From PALSA-612 sp963776735 (lineage in GTDB: Bacteria; Actinomycetota; Thermoleophilia; Gaiellales; Gaiellaceae), in the NCBI GenBank assembly GCA_963776735.1, contig CAVZNV010000016.1:124001-188000 (forward strand): 64,000 nucleotides of DNA, in the 5' to 3' direction. The notes beneath the pieces were generated by a model. The model saw only the letters and a list, made by a program, of their open reading frames with translations, had not been told where the DNA came from and made no database searches. A program made the position numbers and the translations under genes. Shown one piece after another: positions 31,627 to 39,353 of the stretch. The stretch's first letter is position 1, and the number at the start of each line of letters is the position of its first letter.

Positions 31627-32535
31627 GTGATCGCGCTCGTCTCGACTCCTCACCCGCCTCCGGTGCCGGCGCTCGTAGCACGCCGGATCGCCGCCCAGTG
31701 CAGCGGCGCCTGGTCCCTGATGCCGACCTGGTTGCCGCAGGGCTTCTCGTACCGACGCTGGGATGTTCTGTCCCACAACGTCTCGTGCGATCTCGGTCCG
31801 GTCGTGCGCTTCTCGAACGGCTCGGTCGCGCTCACGTGGCGGTCGACCGACTCCCGGGTGGAGGGCACCCTGCCGTGCAACGGGAGAGGCTTTGCGTCAC
31901 ACAGGCTCGACCGACGCCGGATCTTCTCGGGACGAATCCGCGGCGCGCTGGCAGCCTGGTGGTGCTCGAACGACAAGAAGATCAGCGTGACGGAACGTGC
32001 CGGAGGCCCAACTGTCGACCAGTTGGAGCACATGGTGGCGAGCGCGCGGCCACTTCCGCCGGGCCGCGCACAGGGGTCGAGCTACGAGCTCGTCCCGGTA
32101 CGCGACGTCAGGAGAGTAGCCAAGGTCTTTGCGATGCCTCTCTTCCTGCCCCGGCGGCTTCCTGGCGGCTTCGTCTTCAGCGACTGGAACGTGGTTCGGC
32201 GTGATTCCGACACAGGTGGTCGGCGGTCGTTGTTCGTGACCTTCGGCCGCGAGGGCCCGACGATCGGGTGGGGCGTCTATGCGGGCACCGACGTCTACGG
32301 ATTCGACTGTCCGCAACGGTTCGCAGACCCCTCGCGCGTCCTCCACGGTCGCCGCATCTTCTACACCGTCGGGGCCGGGCACGGTGCCAGCGTCTGGATG
32401 TGCCTGGCGCCGAGAACAGTCGGGAATCAGGAACCACTCGAGGTCGAGGCCTGGTACTCCGCCAGCCTGTTCAACCCGTCTTTCCGACGCAGGATGATGG
32501 AGCTGCTTGCGACCGCTCGCCTGATCCGACGTTAG
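31627..32535 (+). CDS. Protein of unknown function with two related halves
   Basis: 302 residues, no recognised family. The sequence looks internally duplicated: LMPTWLPQGFSYRRWDV (about 31-47) and LFLPRRLPGGFVFSDWNV (about 171-188) are alike, and each is followed by a beta-rich stretch ending in a short helix. There are Cys in each half (VSCDLG, GTLPCNGR, AWWCSN, GFDCPQR, VWMCLAP). No clear signal peptide is seen from the GTG start, so it may be cytoplasmic or the start may be misplaced. It follows clpS by 10 bp, and its stop codon overlaps that of the convergent phosphoesterase gene (TTAG). Confidence 0.6.
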   Translation: MIALVSTPHPPPVPALVARRIAAQCSGAWSLMPTWLPQGFSYRRWDVLSHNVSCDLGPVVRFSNGSVALTWRSTDSRVEGTLPCNGRGFASHRLDRRRIFSGRIRGALAAWWCSNDKKISVTERAGGPTVDQLEHMVASARPLPPGRAQGSSYELVPVRDVRRVAKVFAMPLFLPRRLPGGFVFSDWNVVRRDSDTGGRRSLFVTFGREGPTIGWGVYAGTDVYGFDCPQRFADPSRVLHGRRIFYTVGAGHGASVWMCLAPRTVGNQEPLEVEAWYSASLFNPSFRRRMMELLATARLIRR

Positions 32536-33239
32536 GCGATCGGGTCGTCTAACGCGGCCATGCGTTCGAAGAAGTCGATCGCCTCGTCCGCCGGCGGGAC
32601 GGTGAGGACGTTCTCCTCGGCGACGCGGGCGGCCCCCGGCCACGTGCTGCCGCGGACGCGGTCTGCAGCCGCCTCGAAGTCGTACACCGTGTGACGCTGC
32701 TCGAAGCCAGGCCCGAACATGCCCCAGTAGGCGCCGGGCAGGTCCGCGTAGGGCATGCCGACGCTGCCGGGACAGATCAACCGGTAGAGCCCCCACTCGC
32801 GGTCGTACGCGACGTGCGTATGCCCGTGGACGACCGTCTGCTGCTGCACGCCGGCGAGCGCGGCCTCGAGCCGCAGGTCGGGCGAGCGCTGCGTGATGAT
32901 CTCCTCGTCCGACCGCGGCGAGCCGTGGCAGAACAGGACAGGCCCGAGCTCGTCGACGTCGAGCACGACCGTCTCCTCGAGCGCGCGGAGAAACGCCAGC
33001 TGCTCGTCGGACAGCTGCTCGGTCGGCCAACCGTGGATCTCGCGATCCGCGTTGCCGCGAATCCAGACGGCGCGGTCGCCGAGCCCGCGCAGCCGCTCCA
33101 GGCACTCGACCGGGAACGGACCGGCCGAGACGTCTCCGCCCACGAGCACGACGTCGGGCGCCTCCCGCTCGACCTCGGCCAACACCGCCTCGAGCGCGGG
33201 CAGGTTGCCGTGAACGTCGTACAGCGCGGCGACGCGCAG
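32532..33239 (-). CDS. Calcineurin-like metallophosphoesterase (YfcE/MJ0936-type)
   Basis: Small phosphoesterase of about 235 residues with a two-metal site: LYDVHGNLPALE (D-x-H), VLVGGDVSAGPFP (GD), WIRGNADRE (GNxD), VLFCHGSPRSDEE (H) and VVHGHTHVAYDR (GHTH). Substrate unknown. The family N-terminus begins exactly at RVAALYDVHGN, where no ATG, GTG or TTG exists. A CTG at 33239 lies 6 nt after GGAGGA and directly after the stop codon of the upstream small gene. I therefore place the start there; the only normal alternative, GTG 33293, would add 18 poorly conserved basic residues. It is co-transcribed with the 56-residue gene. Confidence 0.85.
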   Translation of the reverse strand: MRVAALYDVHGNLPALEAVLAEVEREAPDVVLVGGDVSAGPFPVECLERLRGLGDRAVWIRGNADREIHGWPTEQLSDEQLAFLRALEETVVLDVDELGPVLFCHGSPRSDEEIITQRSPDLRLEAALAGVQQQTVVHGHTHVAYDREWGLYRLICPGSVGMPYADLPGAYWGMFGPGFEQRHTVYDFEAAADRVRGSTWPGAARVAEENVLTVPPADEAIDFFERMAALDDPIA

Positions 33240-33241
33240 CG

Positions 33242-33412
33242 CTACTCCTCCTCGTCGTCCGAGACGTTCTCGCGCACGCCCGCTTCCCACCACGCCCCGG
33301 GCACACGCTCCCTCTCGGCCCGTAGCCGAGCAACCGCCGCCTCGATCGCCGCGCGCTCCTCAGCCGTCGGCTCGGGGTCGATCTCGAAGCGGGTACCTCC
33401 TTCGAGGGTCAC
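33242..33412 (-). CDS. Small acidic protein of unknown function
   Basis: 56 residues. The middle (PEPTAEERAAIEAAVARLRAERE) is an amphipathic helix reminiscent of the small epsilon subunits of actinobacterial acyl-CoA carboxylases. It is followed by a WWEAGVRENV stretch and an acidic tail. That resemblance is weak and no function is assigned. GTG 33412 is preferred over an upstream TTG because TAGGCT ends 7 nt before it, a leaderless -10 as at many genes here. It precedes the phosphoesterase gene and supplies its Shine-Dalgarno sequence at GGAGGAG. Confidence 0.6.
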   Translation of the reverse strand: MTLEGGTRFEIDPEPTAEERAAIEAAVARLRAERERVPGAWWEAGVRENVSDDEEE

Positions 33413-33459
33413 CCGAAGGAGCCTAGTCCAACGCCCGGCCAACGGCCGATGCGGAGAGG

Positions 33460-34485
33460 GTGGGTCGTCGTTCGTTTCTCCTCGCCGCGGGGTTCCTCGC
33501 GCTTGCCTGTCCGCTCGCTGCGACGGCGCAACCGCGCGCGACCACGTGGGACCAGCCGCAGATCCAGAAGGTGACCGCGGCGGGCCTCCTCGGCGGCGAC
33601 GCCGTCGACTTCAGGCCTGACGATCCGCTCACGGCAGGCGATCTCTCCGACCTCGTCGCCGGCCTGACCGGCAAGCCGGCCGTTCCGCCGGCGGATCCGA
33701 CCGCGACGGTCACGATCGCGGGGCTCGACGCCGCCCTGATCCGCGGGGAAGGCCTCGGGGCCGCCGCCACCCGCTTCCGGGCCGCCGCCGTCGCCGCCGG
33801 TCTGAACCCGCCCGCCCGTTTCGGCCCCGAGGTCGTGGCGCGCCTGCTCGGCCTGCGCACCGACCATCCACGCTCGCAGGAGTACCTCGAGCCCGCGCCC
33901 TCGTCCGTCGCGTCGCGCGCCGAGGCCGCGTTCTCGGCCGCAAAAATCCTCGGCTGGCAGGGCTGGGAGAAGAACTACGTGCTCGGCTTGTCGACGCAGA
34001 TCGCGCTGCCCCCCGTCACCGGCTGGCAGCAGACGATCCTGCGGCAGGCCGTCTCCCTGATCGGTTACCCGTACGTCTTCGCCGGGACGAGCGAGAAGCA
34101 GCAGACCGTGCTCGGTCAGTCCGTCCCGGGCGGCTTCGACTGCTCGGGCTTCGTCTGGCGCGTGTACAAGCTCGCCTCGTACGCCGTCGGCACGCCGCTC
34201 GCAACGGCGCTCAAGGGCCGGACGACATACGCGATGAGCGGCGAGGTGCCGGCGTCGGAACGGATCGCGTTCGCCGACCTCGAGCCCGGCGACGTGCTCT
34301 TCTTCGGCTCGAAGGGGCCGAAGTCGAAGCCGGCGCAGGTCTACCACGCAGGCATCTACCTCGGCGGCGGCTGGATGATCAACTCGAGCGGCACAGGCGT
34401 GGCACTCGCGCCGATCTCCACCGGTTACTACGCGCAGGCCTTCGCCTGGGGGCGGCGGCCGCTCGCGGAGGCAGGACTCGAGTAG
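33460..34485 (+). CDS. Secreted NlpC/P60 cell-wall peptidase
   Basis: A 341-residue exported peptidoglycan hydrolase. Signal peptide at residues 1-23 (RRSFLLAAGFLALACPLAATA). The N-terminal part (about 25-80) looks like an S-layer-homology-type segment (VTAAGLLGGDAVDFRPDDPLTAGDL). The C-terminal NlpC/P60 domain (about 190-335) has the catalytic Cys in GGFDCSGFVWRVY and His in VYHAGIYLGGGWMINS. It should cleave the gamma-D-Glu-diaminoacid bond of stem peptides. GTG start, 47 bp from the divergent small gene; AGAGG lies directly upstream. Confidence 0.9.
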   Translation: MGRRSFLLAAGFLALACPLAATAQPRATTWDQPQIQKVTAAGLLGGDAVDFRPDDPLTAGDLSDLVAGLTGKPAVPPADPTATVTIAGLDAALIRGEGLGAAATRFRAAAVAAGLNPPARFGPEVVARLLGLRTDHPRSQEYLEPAPSSVASRAEAAFSAAKILGWQGWEKNYVLGLSTQIALPPVTGWQQTILRQAVSLIGYPYVFAGTSEKQQTVLGQSVPGGFDCSGFVWRVYKLASYAVGTPLATALKGRTTYAMSGEVPASERIAFADLEPGDVLFFGSKGPKSKPAQVYHAGIYLGGGWMINSSGTGVALAPISTGYYAQAFAWGRRPLAEAGLE

Positions 34486-34488
34486 CTC

Positions 34489-34494
34489 TAGAGT
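34489..34494 (+). promoter_or_regulatory. Probable -10 element of the hpnB-like gene
   Basis: TAGAGT ends six bases before the GTG start and sits four bases after the stop codon of the peptidase gene. hpnB could therefore have its own leaderless transcript despite the short gap. Confidence 0.4.
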
Positions 34495-34500
34495 CCGGCG

Positions 34501-35568
34501 GTGCTCCTCGCCGGACTCGCGTTCGCCTCTCTCGCCGGCTGGCTCGGCGTGCTGCTCGGCACCTCACGGGCCTGGGATCTCCGGCGGGTAGGGGAAGACG
34601 AGCCGGTGCCGCTCGATCCGGCTGTCTGGCCGTCGATCGTCGTGCTCGTGCCGGCGCGGAACGAGGCCGACCTTCTCCCGCTGACGCTCCCGGCACTGCG
34701 CCACCAGGACTACCCGGGCGACAGCCGGTTGGTCGTGGTCGACGACCGGTCGACCGACGGCACGGGCGACCTGGCGACTCTCGCAGGTGCCGAGCTGCCC
34801 GCGGGCTGGGTCGGCAAGGTCTGGGCACTCGAGCAGGCCCGCCGCACCGCCGGCGAGCCCGACTACTACCTGCTCACCGACGCGGACATCCGCCACGCGC
34901 CGCACTCGCTGCGCCGGCTCGTCGCCGAGAGCGAGGCGCGCGGACTGGCGTTGAACAGCCGCATGGCCCGCCTTCGCTGCGCCGCCCCGGCCGAGAAGCT
35001 GCTGATCCCGCCGTTCGTCTACTTCTTCAACCTGCTCTACCCGATGCGGCGCGTGAACCGCCGACCGGCCGCGGCGGGTGGGTGCATGCTCGTACGGCGT
35101 GACGCACTCGAGGCGGCCGGCGGCTTCGACGCGATTCGCGGCCGCGTGATCGACGACGTCTGCCTGGCGCGCGCGATCGCGCCGCACGGCCCGATCCGGC
35201 TCGCGATCAGCCATTCGGACGTGGAGAGCTTGCGCGCACACGACTTCCGTGGGATCTGGCGGATGGTGCGCCGGACCGCGTTCACCGAGCTGCTGCACTC
35301 GTGGGCGCTGCTTGCGCTCACTGTCGCGCTGCTTCTGCTGCTGTTCGCCGGACCGCCGGTCCTGACGATCGTGGGCTTCGCGACTGGAAACCTTCTCGCC
35401 GGTGTGGCGGCCGCGGCTGCGTGGGCGCTGATGACCGCGCTCTACGTGCCGACGATCCGCTACTTCCGCCTCGCGCCCGCGTGGACGCTCGCACTTCCGC
35501 TAGCCGGTTGCCTCTACGGCGCAATGACCGTCGACTCCGCGGTCCGAGGCCGACGCAGCGCCTGGTGA
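34501..35568 (+). CDS. hpnB: Hopene-associated glycosyltransferase HpnB
   Basis: Membrane-linked GT2-type glycosyltransferase of 355 residues. After an N-terminal helix come VVLVPARNEADLLPLTLPAL, VVVDDRSTDGTGDLA, GWVGKVWALEQA, YYLLTDADIRHAP and the HpnB-specific LRCAAPAEKLLIPPFVYFFNLLYPMRRVN, then AAAGGCMLVRRDALEAAGGF and VIDDVCLA. C-terminal transmembrane helices follow at about 275-345. HpnB occurs with hopanoid biosynthesis genes in many bacteria, but its exact reaction is not settled. No other hopanoid gene is in this window, so its link to hopanoids here rests on homology only. Confidence 0.85.
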   Translation: MLLAGLAFASLAGWLGVLLGTSRAWDLRRVGEDEPVPLDPAVWPSIVVLVPARNEADLLPLTLPALRHQDYPGDSRLVVVDDRSTDGTGDLATLAGAELPAGWVGKVWALEQARRTAGEPDYYLLTDADIRHAPHSLRRLVAESEARGLALNSRMARLRCAAPAEKLLIPPFVYFFNLLYPMRRVNRRPAAAGGCMLVRRDALEAAGGFDAIRGRVIDDVCLARAIAPHGPIRLAISHSDVESLRAHDFRGIWRMVRRTAFTELLHSWALLALTVALLLLLFAGPPVLTIVGFATGNLLAGVAAAAAWALMTALYVPTIRYFRLAPAWTLALPLAGCLYGAMTVDSAVRGRRSAW

Positions 35569-35581
35569 CTAGGCTCTCGCC

Positions 35582-36043
35582 ATGGACGTCTTCAACCTGA
35601 ACGGCGACGAGTGGGACCACACCGAGGACCGGCCTGGCTGGCAGTCGAAGGCCGCCCGACTGGGACCGCGCCTCGCCGGCGAGCTGATCGGCGCCTGCCT
35701 CTACGAGGTCGAGCCCGGGAACACGCTCTGGCCGTACCACGCGCATCACGCGAACGAGGAGTGGCTGCTGGTCGTCCGCGGCCGGCCGACGCTACGCCAC
35801 GCCGAGGGCGAGCAGGAGCTCGCCGAGGGCGACGTCGTCTGCTTCCGCCGCGGCAAGGACGGCCTCCACCAGGTCAAGAACGGGACCGACGAGCCCGTCC
35901 GCGTGCTGATGATCTCGACGCTGATCGCCCCGGAGATGGTCGAGTACCCGGACAGCGGCAAGCTCGGCGCGCGCAGCGCCTCAGGCGAGCGGATCATGCT
36001 CGCCCGCCCAGGCCCGACCCTCGACTACTGGGACGGCGAGTAG
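35582..36043 (+). CDS. Cupin-domain protein
   Basis: A 153-residue single-domain cupin. Motif 1 reads WPYHAHHANEEWLLVVRGRPTLR (metal His and Glu), and motif 2 is EGDVVCFRRGKDGLHQVKNGTDEPVRVLM. It could bind a metal and a small ligand; no substrate is known. TAGGCT ends 6 nt before the ATG. A palindromic repeat of the GTTTCCCC family begins on the first base after the TAG, and a 28-bp palindrome follows, so transcription probably ends there. A second cupin of similar layout is at 52728. Confidence 0.85.
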   Translation: MDVFNLNGDEWDHTEDRPGWQSKAARLGPRLAGELIGACLYEVEPGNTLWPYHAHHANEEWLLVVRGRPTLRHAEGEQELAEGDVVCFRRGKDGLHQVKNGTDEPVRVLMISTLIAPEMVEYPDSGKLGARSASGERIMLARPGPTLDYWDGE

Positions 36044-36070
36044 CACGGGGAAACGGGCGGTTTCCCCGTG
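36044..36070. repeat. GTTTCCCC palindrome family, copy 3
   Basis: CACGGGGAAAC-GGGCG-GTTTCCCCGTG, an 11-bp perfect inverted repeat starting on the base after the cupin stop codon. It is one G-C pair shorter than copies 1 and 2 in each arm. Confidence 0.78.
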
Positions 36071-36104
36071 AGCTCCCTTCCCTTTGTGATCGCATAGCGA
36101 GCCG

Positions 36105-36132
36105 CTCGAGCTACGCCCGGGCGTAGCTCGAG
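36105..36132. terminator. 28-bp perfect palindrome between convergent genes
   Basis: A perfect palindrome with half-site CTCGAGCTACGCCC, 13 bp before the stop codon of the LLM gene on the other strand. As RNA it forms a long stem in either direction and probably acts as a bidirectional terminator for the cupin and LLM/pccB transcripts. Confidence 0.55.
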
Positions 36133-36145
36133 GTGGCCGTCCAAG

Positions 36146-36970
36146 TCACACTGACGGACCGTCGAGCGCCGGTGGCCCGGCGGCGATCCGCTCGCGAATC
36201 TGCTGCATCCGCTCGGGCACGTGATGCGGCAGCTCCCACTCCGTCTCCAGCCACCAGGTGCAGCCGGCGTCGGCCCACGACCGGACGATCGCGGCGGCCG
36301 CGTCCGCGTCGTGCGGCGTCTCACCCTCGGCGATCACGTCGATGTCGGGACGCGCTCCGTGCTCAGCCAGCCATTCGCGCATCGCCTTCACGGCCTCCGG
36401 ACTGCCCTCCCCGTCGTACTGCGGCACGACCCCGTCGCAGTGGAGGACGCGGCGCATCGACTTGGGCCGCGGCCAGACGCCGACGACCCAGATCGGCAGC
36501 GGTTGCTGAACCGGTCGGGCGACCTGCATCTGGTCGTCGGTCCCGGGCTCGAACCGGTAGTTCGGGCCGAAGTGCGTGCCCCGGCCCGCCAGGAGCTCGC
36601 GAATCAACTCGATGCCTTCGTCGAGGAGGTCCGCACGGCGGCGGAGATCCTCTTCCTCGCCCGTCCGCGGCAGGTCGCCCATCACCGCGCCGAGGCCGAC
36701 CGTGAGAATCGCGCGACCGTTCGAGAGCTGGTCGAGCGTCGCCACCTGGCTCGCGACCTTCCAGGGCCGGCGCCACGGAAGCGGAGTCAGCAGCGTCCCG
36801 AGCCGGACGCGCTCCGTCCGTGCCGCCATGGCCGCGAGCAACGACCACGCGTCGATCCCGTAGGCCGCCTCCCAGACGAAGACGCCGTCCCAGCCGGACT
36901 GCTCGGCAAGCACGGCCTGCTCGAGCTGCTCTACCGCCGTGCCGCCCGGAAGGATGACGCCCGCGCGCAC
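36146..36970 (-). CDS. LLM-class (luciferase-like, F420-type) oxidoreductase
   Basis: A 274-residue TIM-barrel flavin/F420 oxidoreductase. It begins MRAGVILPGG and has LAEQSGWDGVFVWEAAYG, RVRLGTLLTPLPWRRPWKVASQVATLDQLSNGRAILTVGLG and IWVVGVWPRPKSMRR. In actinobacteria most such proteins use coenzyme F420, but FMN use cannot be excluded. The GTG start is 7 bp after the pccB stop, so the two are co-transcribed. Substrate unknown. Confidence 0.85.
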   Translation of the reverse strand: MRAGVILPGGTAVEQLEQAVLAEQSGWDGVFVWEAAYGIDAWSLLAAMAARTERVRLGTLLTPLPWRRPWKVASQVATLDQLSNGRAILTVGLGAVMGDLPRTGEEEDLRRRADLLDEGIELIRELLAGRGTHFGPNYRFEPGTDDQMQVARPVQQPLPIWVVGVWPRPKSMRRVLHCDGVVPQYDGEGSPEAVKAMREWLAEHGARPDIDVIAEGETPHDADAAAAIVRSWADAGCTWWLETEWELPHHVPERMQQIRERIAAGPPALDGPSV

Positions 36971-36977
36971 GGCCGAC

Positions 36978-38543
36978 TCAGAGGGGAATGTTCCCGTGCT
37001 TGCGCGGCGGGCGCCGCTCGCGCTTCGACAGGCTCGTCTCCAGCGCCTCGATCAGCACCGGGCGCGTCCGCCTCGGCTCGATCACGTCGTCGACATACCC
37101 GCGCTCGGCGGCGCTGAGCGGATTCGCGAAGCGCTCGCGATACTCCCGGATCAGCTCGGCGCGCCGGGCCTCCGGCTCGTCGGCGTCCTCGAGCTCGCGT
37201 CGGTAGACGATGTTGACCGCGCCCTCCGGCCCCATCACGGCCACCTCGGCGGTCGGCCACGCGAAGTTGAAGTCGGAGCGGATGTGCTTCGAGCTCATGA
37301 CGTCGTACGCCCCGCCGTACGCCTTGCGCGTGATCACGGCGAGCTTCGGCACCGTCGCCTCGCAGTAGGCGTAGAGCAGCTTCGCCCCGTGGCGGATGAT
37401 CCCGCCCCACTCCTGCGCCGTCCCCGGGAGGAAGCCAGGCACGTCCACGAACGTCACGAGCGGGATGTTGAACGCGTCACAGATGCGGACGAACCGCGCA
37501 GCCTTGACCGACGAGTCGATGTCGAGAACGCCGGCGAGCGCCCGGGGCTGGTTGCCGACGACGCCGACGGGATGGCCGCCGAGCCTGGCGAAGCAGCAGA
37601 CGATGTTCTCCGCGTAGCGCTCGTGGACCTCGAGGTAGTCGCCGTCGTCGACGACGAGCTCGATCACGCGCTTGATGTCGTACGGCTTCGCCGGGTCGTC
37701 CGGGATCAGCGTGTCGAGCGCCGGCTCCTCGCGGTCGACCGGGTCGGACGGCGGCGCGAACGGCGCCGGCTCGAGGTTGTTCTGGGGCAGGAACGAGAGC
37801 AGGTAGCGCGCGTCCTCGAGGCACGCCTCTTCGTCCGGCGAGATGAACTGCGCGACGCCCGACTTCGACGCGTGCGTCGCAGCGCCGCCGAGCTCCTCGA
37901 ACGTGACCTCCTCGCCCGTGACCGTCTTCACCACGTCGGGACCGGTGATGAACATGTAGGACGAGCCCTCGACCATGAAGACGAAGTCGGTCATGGCCGG
38001 CGAGTACACGGCTCCGCCTGCGCAGGGGCCCATCACGAGCGAGATCTGCGGCACCACGCCGGACGCCTGCACGTTGCGCCAGAAGATCTCCGCGTAGCCG
38101 GCGAGCGAGACGACGCCCTCCTGGATCCGCGCGCCGCCGGAGTCGTTGATCCCGATCAACGGGCAGCCGTACTTCACGGCCATGTCCATGACCTTGCAGA
38201 TCTTCTCGGCGAAGACCTCGGACAGCGAGCCGCCGAAGATCGTGAAGTCCTGCGAGAAGACGAAGACCTTGCGGCCGAGGATCGTGCCGTGGCCGGTGAC
38301 GACCGCATCGCCCCACGGGCGCTTCTCGCGCATTCCGAACTCGACCTCACGGTGGCGCACGTAGCGGTCGAGCTCGACGAACGAGCCGGGGTCGAGCAGC
38401 TTCTCGACCCGCTCGCGCGCGAGCAGCTTGCCCTGGGAGCGCTGCCGCTCGACGGCGCGCTCCGTGCCCTGGTGCGCCGCCTCCTCGCGGTGCTCGAGCA
38501 TGCGCTCGAGCTTGCCCTGGGTTCCGTCCTCGGTCGCCGACAC
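36978..38543 (-). CDS. pccB: Acyl-CoA carboxylase beta subunit, propionyl-CoA type
   Basis: Carboxyltransferase subunit of 521 residues that moves the carboxyl group from biotin to acyl-CoA. Both crotonase-like halves are present: INDSGGARIQEGV and GPCAGGAVYSPA in the first; FVDVPGFLPGTAQEWGGIIRHGAKLLYAY and RKAYGGAYDVMSSKH in the second. Asp in GGAYDVM is the residue linked to propionyl-CoA preference in known PccB enzymes, where acetyl-CoA enzymes have Ile. The biotin-carrying alpha subunit is not in this window. GTG start with TAGGCT 6 nt upstream (leaderless). Confidence 0.93.
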   Translation of the reverse strand: MSATEDGTQGKLERMLEHREEAAHQGTERAVERQRSQGKLLARERVEKLLDPGSFVELDRYVRHREVEFGMREKRPWGDAVVTGHGTILGRKVFVFSQDFTIFGGSLSEVFAEKICKVMDMAVKYGCPLIGINDSGGARIQEGVVSLAGYAEIFWRNVQASGVVPQISLVMGPCAGGAVYSPAMTDFVFMVEGSSYMFITGPDVVKTVTGEEVTFEELGGAATHASKSGVAQFISPDEEACLEDARYLLSFLPQNNLEPAPFAPPSDPVDREEPALDTLIPDDPAKPYDIKRVIELVVDDGDYLEVHERYAENIVCCFARLGGHPVGVVGNQPRALAGVLDIDSSVKAARFVRICDAFNIPLVTFVDVPGFLPGTAQEWGGIIRHGAKLLYAYCEATVPKLAVITRKAYGGAYDVMSSKHIRSDFNFAWPTAEVAVMGPEGAVNIVYRRELEDADEPEARRAELIREYRERFANPLSAAERGYVDDVIEPRRTRPVLIEALETSLSKRERRPPRKHGNIPL

Positions 38544-38556
38544 GGCCGCAGCCTAC

Positions 38557-39335
38557 TCAGTGCATGGTCATCGAGGGGCCTGCGCGGTCGGGCTGCGTGA
38601 GCCCCGGGACGCTCGCAGGCGCAAAGGCGACCCAGATGCCGAGCGCGACGAGCGCGACCGCGATCGGGAGGACGAGCCGGTCGCCGTACGGTGCGACCTT
38701 CTCGACGAGGATCGCCGCCGCCACGACGGCCATCCAGAACAGGCTCATCACGCCGAGCGCGAACAGCGCCAGCATCAGCCCCGAGCAGCAGCCGATGCAG
38801 AAGCCGCCGTGCTCGACGCCGAGGCGAAATGCGCGCGCCGGGCTGCCGAGGCGGCCGCGGACGAGAAAGCCGAGCGGCGATCGGCAGTGGCGCAGGCACA
38901 CGTCCTTGAGCGGCGTGAGCTGATATGCCCCGCCGCGATCAAGGCTCCTCCGGCCACGTACGGCCCGGCCCGGTTCCACGCCAGCCAGCCGGTCCCGGCC
39001 GAGACGACCGCGCGGTACACGCCGTAGGCGGCCAGCCCGTACGCCGTCCAGACGACGAGGTAGCCCGAGACGAAGATCGCCGCCGGCACGAGCGCGGCGG
39101 CGCGCGTCCGCTCGCTCCACGCCCGCGCGAACAGGAGCACGACGGGGGCCGCGGACGGCAGCATCATCGCCGCCGTCATCGTCACCCAGATGCCGACGTA
39201 CCAGCCGAGTCCGCCGAGGTCGGTGCCCGGCCCGGCGTCCATGCCCCGCATCCGCTGCACCGTGATAATCCAGGCGGCGAGGACCCCCGCGAGCACGAGC
39301 GCGGCGAGCGGGACCGGACGCGAAAGCGCGCGCAC
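38557..39335 (-). pseudogene. DUF2182 membrane protein, interrupted by a one-base frameshift
   Basis: Reading from GTG 39335, the first part (GLGWYVGIWVTMTAAMMLPSAAPV, then YVAGGALIAAG) is a normal DUF2182 protein with four or five helices. At about 38929 the frame breaks. The remainder continues in another frame as AYQLTPLKDVCLRHCRSPLGFL, HGGFCIGCCSGLMLALFALGVM and so on to a stop at 38557. One extra G in the run of four G (minus strand) would restore one 259-residue protein. DUF2182 proteins are predicted metal-binding membrane proteins (Cys/His motifs CLRHC and GCC). The break may be a sequencing error or a real lesion. The -10 candidate is TAGCCT, 6 nt before GTG. Confidence 0.75.
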
Positions 39336-39353
39336 GACGAAAGGCTAAGCGAG

